Source of the DNA: Zelopaecilomyces penicillatus
Lineage: Eukaryota; Ascomycota; Sordariomycetes; Hypocreales; Pseudodiploosporaceae
DNA: 64,000 nt
Assembly (NCBI GenBank): GCA_005765155.1
Contig: VCCP01000005.1
Location: forward strand, 3,100,001-3,164,000
Reading direction: 5' to 3'
Shown: positions 56,778 to 64,000 of the stretch, piece by piece
Layout: every line of letters starts with the position of its first letter
Position numbering within the stretch: the first letter of the stretch is position 1
Translations under genes and position numbers: made by a program
Notes under the pieces: generated by a model
The model's input: the letters and a program-made list of their open reading frames with translations, nothing else
What the model was told of the DNA's origin: nothing
Databases searched by the model: none

Positions 56778-57173
56778 TTGATAGCTGGGTTAAATATACC
56801 CCCTTATTAGTTGATTAAGCTATAGCTATATAAGCTGCACTTAAGGGGATTGAACTATATAAGTAGATAGACCATACCTGAGCTATTTGAATAGGTAGAT
56901 ATTATTGAATTCAAGTTTTTTTTTCCCCCTTCTACCTAAGAATTTTCTAGTGTATTTAAAAGACTAGCTATTAAAAAGCTATCTTCTTTATCTGATTAGT
57001 TATAGGATGATCAATTAATCCCTTAAGTTTAATTCATTATATCGCTGCTTCATGGCTTTTCTTGCCCATTCAATCCTTATAGACTATACTAGCTATATAA
57101 CTACCCTAAAATCACTCTGCAGTTCTATGGGTAGTGTTGGTGTTGTTGTGTGTGTTGTTTTCCCTCTATTAAA
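56778..57173 (+). repeat. A3 3' LTR
   Basis: 396 bp starting TTGATAGCTGGG, one of the better preserved family A LTRs. It is preceded by AGAAGGGTT, the likely polypurine tract, and followed by the ATAGC duplication. Confidence 0.95.
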
Positions 57174-57178
57174 ATAGC

Positions 57179-59018
57179 TGAGATGAATATGTTAAATTCC
57201 TGTTAACTATAGCAGCTTTTAATAGCTTGTTTTAGCTAAAAGACCTATAACTCCCTCTAGAACAGTGTTTTTAATGGGTTTTAGAAGAGATATAGCGTCT
57301 TCTAGTAGGTCTTATAGTAGGCCTAAATCTGGGTTAGGGCTTTCTGGTATATATAGGCCTGAAATTTCAGGGCTTTTTATTGATTCTAGCAGCTGTTTAG
57401 CTGGTTTAGAGGGCTTAGTGAGATCCTTATATATGCTGGGGGGGAGCTTGGAGGTAATTTCGACCGCTATTAGATAGCTATAATAATGGTTAGAAGGCCC
57501 TGTAAATTCAGGTATAGGCTTCCCTTTTTACTAAAGAAAGAAACCATGCTTAGTAAAGTTTAATAGGCTATAATAGTTTTAGTCTGCTATAAATAGCTTC
57601 TCTTATAGAAGTGTATTACTAGAGGTATAATACTTTATTTTACTTATTATATTTATATCTATATCAGGAATATATAGTGTATTTTTCAGCTCTAAAGTAC
57701 TATAAGTCCTGGGTTTAAGCCCTATAAGCATTGTAAATATAGCTGTTCTAGATCCTTTTAGATAGATTAGACTACTACTAATTATTATAGGCCTTGGTTT
57801 TTTATTATAGGCATTATAACTAGTAAAGAGGGTTCTATTATTAATAATATAGTATATTAAGCCAGTGTTATATAATAGAGCGTTCTTTAGATTGGTGTTA
57901 TAATAAGTGCTATAAGCTGATTCTTCAGGCTCTATAACTTTTAAACCTTCTATATTAGATTTTAAATTAGAGCTCCAGGTACTAGCTGTAGTATTCCAGT
58001 CATCTATAGATAGGTTATAAGTGCCTATTATAAAGGAAGCTTTATTAGGTTTCTTGCTGTTAGTAGCAGGCTTCTTTGTCTTTTTATCCTTATAAAAGGG
58101 CTTATAGTGCTGTTTTTCAATGGATTTAAACGGTTTTTCCTTCTTTTTAAAGTCCTTATAGATCTTTTTAAAAGGTTTCTCAGCTTCTTTAGCTCTATAA
58201 GAGCTAGCTCTTATAACTAAAGAGCTTTTATCCTATAGCTCTTCTAGCAAGTCTACTATAAGGAACTGTAAATTCAGGGCATTTAGTGAGGTGCTAAGCG
58301 CTGTATGAATCCTGATATTATTCCTTTGGTGTTCAGCCTATTATAGGAAAGCTTCTTTTATAGCCTTTAGATACTGATTTATCTAATCTATAAGCTGTAT
58401 AATAATTAAAGCTAATTATAGCTTAGTAAGTTAAGTATTAAATTCGCTATTAAATACCTTTATAGAGCCTTTATAACTGCTAAAGCTAAGCTTGTGAAAG
58501 GTGCTATAGAGGGTTCTATACTATAGGGTAGCACTATGATAGTATTGCTTATTTAGTATTTAATAAGCTTCTAGCAGTGTTATAACCTAACTTATAAAGG
58601 CTTATAGGTACTATAAGCAGCTGTTATAAAGTAATAGAAGCAAAATAGCCTGATAATAATCACTAAGGCTAAGGCTTATAGTGGGGTTTGAAAGAAAAGT
58701 AAGTAATCTAAGTACTTATAACTGGATTAATAGGGCCTAAAGCTATTAGTTATAGTTATTAGGGCCTCTTAACCTATAAGCTTCTGGAAAGGCCTGTATT
58801 TTCTTGGATAGCTCTTTTAAAGCTAAATCCCTTAGTATATTTATAGGCTATGCTGGCTATAGTAGTGATTAAGGTGGCTTAGATTGAGATTATGATGGTT
58901 CTTTAGCAGTCTTAGTAGCTATAGCCGCTGTAAATTAGGCCTGTAGCTGTTATAATTGCTGTGTGAGCTCCTATATCTGAGATCGAAGAGCTTATAATTC
59001 TAATGAATTCTCTTCCAT
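57179..59018 (-). pseudogene. gag: Copia gag, protease and integrase start
   Basis: Minus-strand frame from an ATG at 59018 (followed by EENSLEL). The N-terminal part is Gln-rich and coiled-coil-like, with many CAG codons now TAG. A Copia-type Gag body follows to about 58240, then a Lys-rich linker (about 58040-58200). The protease DTG reads NTG at 57861-57869. The pre-integrase segment lies at 57179-57500 (LEDAISLLKPIKN near 57270). The frame continues at 36753 on the far side of A3. No clear CCHC knuckle is visible. The start is chosen because the frame opens there after a stop-rich leader. Confidence 0.85.
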
Positions 59019-59635
59019 TAGAAGGTCCTGACCTGATATTTTCAGGGTCAGACTGCTATGACTAGTGATTATAGTAGTATAGTGGAAAAATAAGCTTCTG
59101 AAAATAAGCTTATAGCTGTATAACAGTGTTATAAACAGCTAAAAGTACTGGTTATAGTAGTGCTATAGGTGGCTGGATCTTAGTAAGAGCCTTAGAACTA
59201 GCTAATTGGCTAGGGAGATACCAGGCATGAGGGTTGTCTGTTATATACTAGCTATAATCGAGTTATAGTATAGCTGGTATAATGCCTTTACTTAGTTAGC
59301 TGACTTTAATAGTCTTATATAGGCCTTTTGCAAAGTTAACTAGTAATTCGAGTGATTAACTGTATTTAGTATAGTTAGTAAAGCTATAACCTATAATTCT
59401 ATAAGTCTAAATTAATAATCTATAAATCCGAAAGTGGGTTATGCTATAAGCTATAGGTCTGATATTTAACTCTTATATATATAATGTTTTTTATAACTTT
59501 TGATTGGTGGGAAATGTGGGTCAGACTGGTTAAAGGGGGGGCGAAAATTCTGATGTGTAAAGAGGTTGAATATAGCAGGAAAAAAAGAGTCTTCTTTTTA
59601 CAGTCCGGAATAACTATTCTTCCAGGCTTATAATC
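59019..59635 (-). other. Copia leader
   Basis: About 0.6 kb between the Gag start and the 5' LTR. It is stop-rich with no gene recognised. The bases next to the LTR (GATTATAAGCCTGGAAG on the minus strand) are where the primer binding site should be, but I could not match them to a tRNA with confidence. Confidence 0.5.
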
Positions 59636-60076
59636 TATTATAATTTATAGTATAAGGTTATAACTAAAGCTAGTAGCTAAAGCAGTGGAAGAAAGGCAGT
59701 GAATAGTTATTCAAAGTAAATTCTAAAGAAAAGAAAAAAGAAGTGATTATATTACTAATATAGAAAAGAAAACAGGATTTAATTAGGAATCTAGCTATTT
59801 TATATATCTAAATAATAATAGGATTATTTAGAATTATTTAAAAATTCTAAATAATATTTCTTTGGATTTTTAAGTATTCTAAATAATAAGAAAGAGAGGG
59901 GTATAAGGGATAAGCCCTTATTTTATTAGTCTAGCTTAATATAGCAGGTCAGGCTGCTACCTTATAGCAGGTCTAGCTGCTAGGGCTATAGTAGGTTTAG
60001 CTGTTAAGCTATAATAGGTCTAGCTATTAGTCTTATAATAGGTCAGGCTGTTATATAAAACCTATTTATTTTAATA
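59636..60076 (-). repeat. Copia 5' LTR
   Basis: 441 bp, nearly collinear with the 3' LTR. On the minus strand it begins TATTAAAATAAATAGG (from TGTTAAAATAAGTGGG). It is more mutated at that end than the 3' LTR. Confidence 0.88.
59943..60052. repeat. Tandem palindromic repeat in the U3 of the Copia 5' LTR
   Basis: Five units at 59943-59958, 59966-59981, 59990-60005, 60013-60028 and 60037-60052, spaced 23-24 bp, each close to AGCAGGTCTAGCTGCT. Paired changes in unit 4 (AATAG...CTATT) keep the palindrome. It has the same array as the 3' LTR but with regular spacing at the first unit. Confidence 0.85.
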
Positions 60077-60214
60077 TAATATAATAAATTTAATAAATAA
60101 TAAGATTATTTAATATATTATAAATAGTATTATTAAGCTGATATATAAGTATAATAGGATTATAAGGTATAAGATATATATACCTAGAATAGTATATAAC
60201 CTATTTAATTTATA
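60077..60214 (-). other. Short mosaic remnant including a piece of family A pol
   Basis: The first about 80 bases match family A pol on the minus strand (A1 about 3885-3965, RNase H to integrase). After about 60160 the similarity stops and the rest is unassigned. This shows the Copia element is not flanked by B1 on this side. Confidence 0.6.
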
Positions 60215-60219
60215 ATAGT

Positions 60220-60614
60220 TTAATAGCTGGGTTAAATATACTCTTTTATTAGTTAATTAAGCTATAGCTATATAAGCTATACTTAGGGGGATTAAATTAT
60301 ATAAATAGATAGGTTATATCTGGGCTATTTAAATAAATAGATATTATTAAATTTAAGTTTTTTTTCTCTCTTCTATTTAAGAACTTTCTAATATATTTAA
60401 AAGACTAGCTATTAAAAAGCTATCTTCTTTATTTAATTAATTATAGGATAATTAATTAATCCCTTAAGTTTAATTTATTATATTATTACTTTATAGCTTT
60501 TCTTATTTATTTAATCCTTATAGATTATATTGGTTATATAACTATCTTAAAATTATTTTATAGTTTTATAAATAGTATTAGTATTATTATATATATTATT
60601 TTCCTTTTATTAAA
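60220..60614 (+). repeat. A4 5' LTR
   Basis: 395 bp from TTAATAGCTGGG to TATTAAA, heavily C-depleted but alignable throughout with the other family A LTRs. Confidence 0.92.
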
Positions 60615-61545
60615 ACTAGTAATTAAGATAAAAGGATATCTTATTTATTTTATTATTAAAAGGATTAATTAATACCAGATTAATAATATAATATATTTAA
60701 GGGTACTTTTAAGCTATTATAAGAATTAATTTAAGAAGAATTATTATAAGCATTCTTATAAAACCTTTTAATCAGTATAATTAGAAGATACCTTTAAGGA
60801 TAATAGCTTAGAAATCTAAAAGTAAAAAAGCCAAGCTTATTTATTAAAAGATCTAAAGTTTATAAAGTAAGGATATTATATACTATACTAGTTAAATAAT
60901 AAGATATTATTAATTTCTTTTCTATTAGAATCTAATACTATAGAATACTAAACTACTAAGAGAAAAAATAAGGGAATATTTAATCCTAAGATAAGCTTCT
61001 ACTTAAAATATATATAAAAGATAATTTATATATTAAATATCAGATTAAAAAGGTAGAGTACCTTAAACTTATTAATTTTATTTAATTAAAATATAAGTAA
61101 GTATAGAAAGAACTATTATAAATAATCAGCTTATATAGCTTTTAATATTAATTATTTAATTAATAATAAGTAGTATCAGCTATATATTAACCCTTGGTTT
61201 TGCTTTTTTATACTATAGATTAGTATTCTAATAGTTTGGTTAATCTTAGGAAATATTTTTATTTCTCTTCTCTTCTTATAGGTCTTATCCTTAATATTAA
61301 AGAAGCTTCCTATTTAGGAGTGATCTTAGTATTTTAAAAATAAGATATTATTTAATTATAATAATATAGGAACTATTATCCTTAATTTAAGTATAATACC
61401 TATCCTTAAAGGAAAGATTTTATATTAATACCAGGATATAACTAATAAAATATTATTATATAAAAGTTAAGATAACTCCTTTTTAGATTAGATATCTAAA
61501 TATCTTTATAATAAGAAGCCTTTATTATTACTTAATCTTCTTAGT
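60615..61545 (+). other. A4 leader
   Basis: Leader collinear with A2 and A3. No gene is recognised. It contains an intact empty site (near 61115) for the A2 solo LTR. Confidence 0.5.
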
Positions 61546-64000
61546 ATATTATTAATCCCTGGTTTAAGTAGATATTCTCTATATTAAAAAAGAAAACCTT
61601 TAAATAACTCTAACTCTATTATTAGAATTATCACTCCTAAGATTATTATCTTTAATATCTTTATTTTAAGTACTCCTTTATTTAATATAATATTTATTAT
61701 AAATTCTAATAGTTTTTCCCTTAATAGATCAGGCTTATAATTAATTAATTAATTAAGGGATAATATTATTAAGAGTTTTTAATAAAGTATTATTAAGATT
61801 AATATTACTCTTCTTAATAATCTTAAGGATATCCTTATTATAAATAAATTTAAGAGATATATTATTAACCTTAAGCTTATTAAACACTTTAATAGGATTA
61901 ATATTATTAAATACCTTTTAAGCTATAAGCTTAAAATAAAAGATAATAATATAATTAATAAAAAGAAATATAATTACTTTATATATTATATAATTAATAC
62001 TTATAAAGATATTATCTAAGGATTTATTTATAATCTCTTATAGATAAAAGCTAAAGAAATATTAAAGAAATATTTTTTTAAAAAAGATTTATAATAATTA
62101 AGATTATATAAAGATTATTTAAAAGCATTTAAATAATAATACCTAGAGTCTATTATAGATATTCTAAACTAGCTTAATAAATATAGATTCTATACTTCTT
62201 AATATAATTTAAATTAAAAGAACTTAAAACTATTATCTTATATATTATATAAGACTATACTAATAAGGCTTCTTATTAAGGTTATTTAAGTAAATTCTAT
62301 TAATAATCCCTATAAACTTAAGAAGATACTATATAAGCAGCTTTAAGGATACTTTAATAATTAAATAACTATTAAACTAGCTATTAAATAATATAAGACT
62401 TCTAATAATCTTAGGAACCAGATAAATATAATTATTATTAAAGTAATACTTAATTAAATCATTATAATAAAAAATCTAATTATATAAAACCTTTACTTTA
62501 AAGAAAAGTTCTTTTTAATTATTATTAAGATTATATCCCTTAAAGTTAAACTAATAAATATAAAGGAATTAACTAAGCTTATTAATAACCTTAAGATTAA
62601 TATAGCTATTAAAGAAGATATTATTTAAATAATTATTAAAATATAAGTAGATATTAATATATATATTAATAAGGATTTATAATATAAAGGCTTAATAAGT
62701 TTTTTATTTGATTAAATAATATTTAATCTTAATAATAGTAAGGATTTTAATATCTCCTCTCTTTAAAAAAGATAGAATAAGAATAATTACTAATATTATA
62801 ACTTATTAAACTATTTTCCCTCCTATTATAATAAATTAATATATAATACTAAACTTAGATTCTATATATATAATTTATATATTAGGATATCAAACTTAGA
62901 ATATATTATAAGCTAGAATATAATTCCTTCTATTATTATATAATAATCCTTTAAGATAAAAGAATACTATTAGAAGCTTATAATAGCTTAGACTATTAAC
63001 TTTCCTGATTATATAATTATACCTCTTATCCTCTTAATTAAAGCTAAAGCCCCTTAGCACTTTAAATAAGTATTAAATAAATATAAAGATATAATCTTTA
63101 GAAAATATATCCCTTACTTAGGCCTTAAATAATAATCTATAAAGTTATAATACTTAGATATTATATCTAATAAAAATATAATCCAAACTTCTTTTATATT
63201 ATTCTCTTAATATAAAGATATAAAGGATTAAATAATATTAATATATATAATTAATATAAATACTAATAAAAGGAAGAGATAAAAAGATAATAAAAAAGAA
63301 TTAACTAAACCTTTAACTATTATATATTAAAAGCCTACTCTTAAGGCTACCCTAATATAAGATAGGATAATACCTTCTAATCCAATAACTATACCTAAGA
63401 ATATATTATAAATAATAAATTAAATTATAAGACTTCCTTATTATTAATTAAAACTAAAGGAGATCTTGCTTATAAAAATAATTATTATATTATTTTATAT
63501 ATTAATTAATCTTAATCCAGAGCTTAGAATAATTATAAACTAGAATCTATTAAATCAGACTAAAGATATAATAGAAATCCTCTATATCCCTAGGAATAGA
63601 TTAAATAATCCTATATCTTTAATAAAGCTAAAGAATATAATAGGAGTAATTTAAGTTTATTTATAGATAAGATATAATAAAGCCTTTTTTAATAAGCTAA
63701 TTAAATAATTATATATTAATATTATAATTATAATTAAGATATAAGAAAAAGCCCCTTTTAATTATAGCTAGTATTAAATAGTATTATCTAATCAAGGTTA
63801 AGATAATATAAATCTATTAAGCCTATATTATTTTTATATTCTAGAATCGATTAAAGATAATCTTTATAATAATATAAGCTTCTCTTTTAATAAAGTATCT
63901 TATAAGATTACTTAAATATATTTAAATAGCTATTAATTATATAATAAATACTTAAGATCTAAGTTAGAATTAATTCTTAAAAAGAGAAAATAATAAATAT
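61546..64000 (+). pseudogene. gag: A4 gag remnant (to window end)
   Basis: Decayed Gag frame collinear with A2 and A3. The ghost zinc knuckle lies at 62788-62829, with Tyr at all four metal ligand positions. Stops are denser than in A3. It is cut by the window edge immediately before the protease active site. Confidence 0.72.

Larger units (their letters stand above)
36759..57173 (+). mobile_element. Ty3/Gypsy family A, copy A3, complete, split by B2
   Basis: 5' LTR 36759-37154, 3' LTR 56778-57173, flanked by ATAGT (36754-36758) and ATAGC (57174-57178). These are the same 5-bp duplication differing by one C-to-T change. The element lies in the integrase region of the Copia element, whose frame continues on both sides. 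B2 (42260-49836) is nested in its RT. Without B2 and the extra 5 bp the length is 12,833 bp. Of the two complete copies it keeps more C and G and is the best reference for the family. Confidence 0.95.
33408..60076 (-). mobile_element. Ty1/Copia element on the minus strand, split by A3
   Basis: LTRs at 33408-33860 (3' LTR) and 59636-60076 (5' LTR). The interior runs right to left: leader, gag, protease and the start of integrase at 57179-59635; then A3 (36759-57173 plus its duplication); then the rest of integrase, RT and RNase H at 33861-36753. Without A3 it is about 6.2 kb, normal for Copia. The PR-IN-RT-RH order confirms the superfamily. The flanks share no target duplication (ATTAG at 33403-33407 against TAATA at 60077-60081) and come from different families, which suggests recombination rather than simple insertion. 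The interior retains far more CA and TG than any other element here. Confidence 0.92.
60220..64000 (+). mobile_element. Ty3/Gypsy family A, copy A4, 5' part
   Basis: 5' LTR, leader and gag of a family A element that runs off the right edge. Base 64000 corresponds to about 19240 in A2, just before the protease. It is preceded by ATAGT (60215-60219), the expected target duplication; the partner is outside the window. It is more mutated than A3. Confidence 0.92.

Noticed and set aside
57265..57477. 70-codon open frame on the plus strand
   Set aside because: It lies antisense to the Copia pre-integrase segment, which has clear family similarity on the minus strand; it is open only because this element has lost less C and G.
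1..64000. Mitochondrial or AT-rich protist DNA
   Set aside because: No mitochondrial genes or tRNAs; decayed Ty3/Gypsy and Ty1/Copia with RIP-type changes fit a nuclear block of a filamentous fungus.
1..64000. Host genes, tRNA or rRNA genes between elements
   Set aside because: I looked at the element junctions and gaps; none showed cloverleaf boxes, rRNA-like sequence or an intact frame of useful length.

Overview
The window is an AT-rich block from the nuclear genome of what is most likely a filamentous ascomycete (Pezizomycotina). I found no intact host gene, tRNA or rRNA. Almost every base can be assigned to nested LTR retrotransposons decayed by C-to-T changes on both strands. Remaining C is mostly in CpT/CpC and remaining G in ApG/GpG, while CpA, TpG and CpG are scarce. 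That is the footprint of repeat-induced point mutation (RIP), a process known from this fungal group. It has turned Gln and Trp codons into stops, Cys and His into Tyr, and catalytic Asp into Asn, so long open frames are missing although the reading frames can still be followed.

Four families are seen. Family A is a large Ty3/Gypsy element (396 bp LTRs, 12.83 kb complete): copies A1 (1-10298, minus, runs off the left edge), A2 (15050-28282, plus, complete), A3 (36759-57173, plus, complete but split) and A4 (60220-64000, plus, runs off the right edge), plus two solo LTRs (7822-8216 and 15948-16343). Family B is a Ty3/Gypsy chromovirus (about 430 bp LTRs, 7.58 kb): B1 (from 14767, split by A2, lost after 33407) and B2 (42260-49836, complete). 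Family C is a third Ty3/Gypsy lineage present as a fragment (10304-about 14.6 kb). The fourth is a Ty1/Copia element on the minus strand (33408-60076), split by A3.

The insertion order follows from 5-bp target-site duplications and from comparison with uninterrupted copies. A1 cut C; a solo A LTR sits in the gag of A1. B1 landed next to a 23-bp tandem repeat; A2 landed in the 5' LTR of B1; a solo A LTR sits in the leader of A2. A3 landed in the integrase region of the Copia element, and B2 landed in the reverse transcriptase of A3.

In their intact state these were autonomous elements: Gag with a CCHC zinc knuckle (families A and B), protease, reverse transcriptase, RNase H and integrase, with a chromodomain at the end of the family B integrase. 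Family A also has about 5 kb beyond pol, with traces of at least one further reading frame of unknown function. No element looks able to move now. The least mutated parts are the Copia interior and the solo LTR at 7822-8216.
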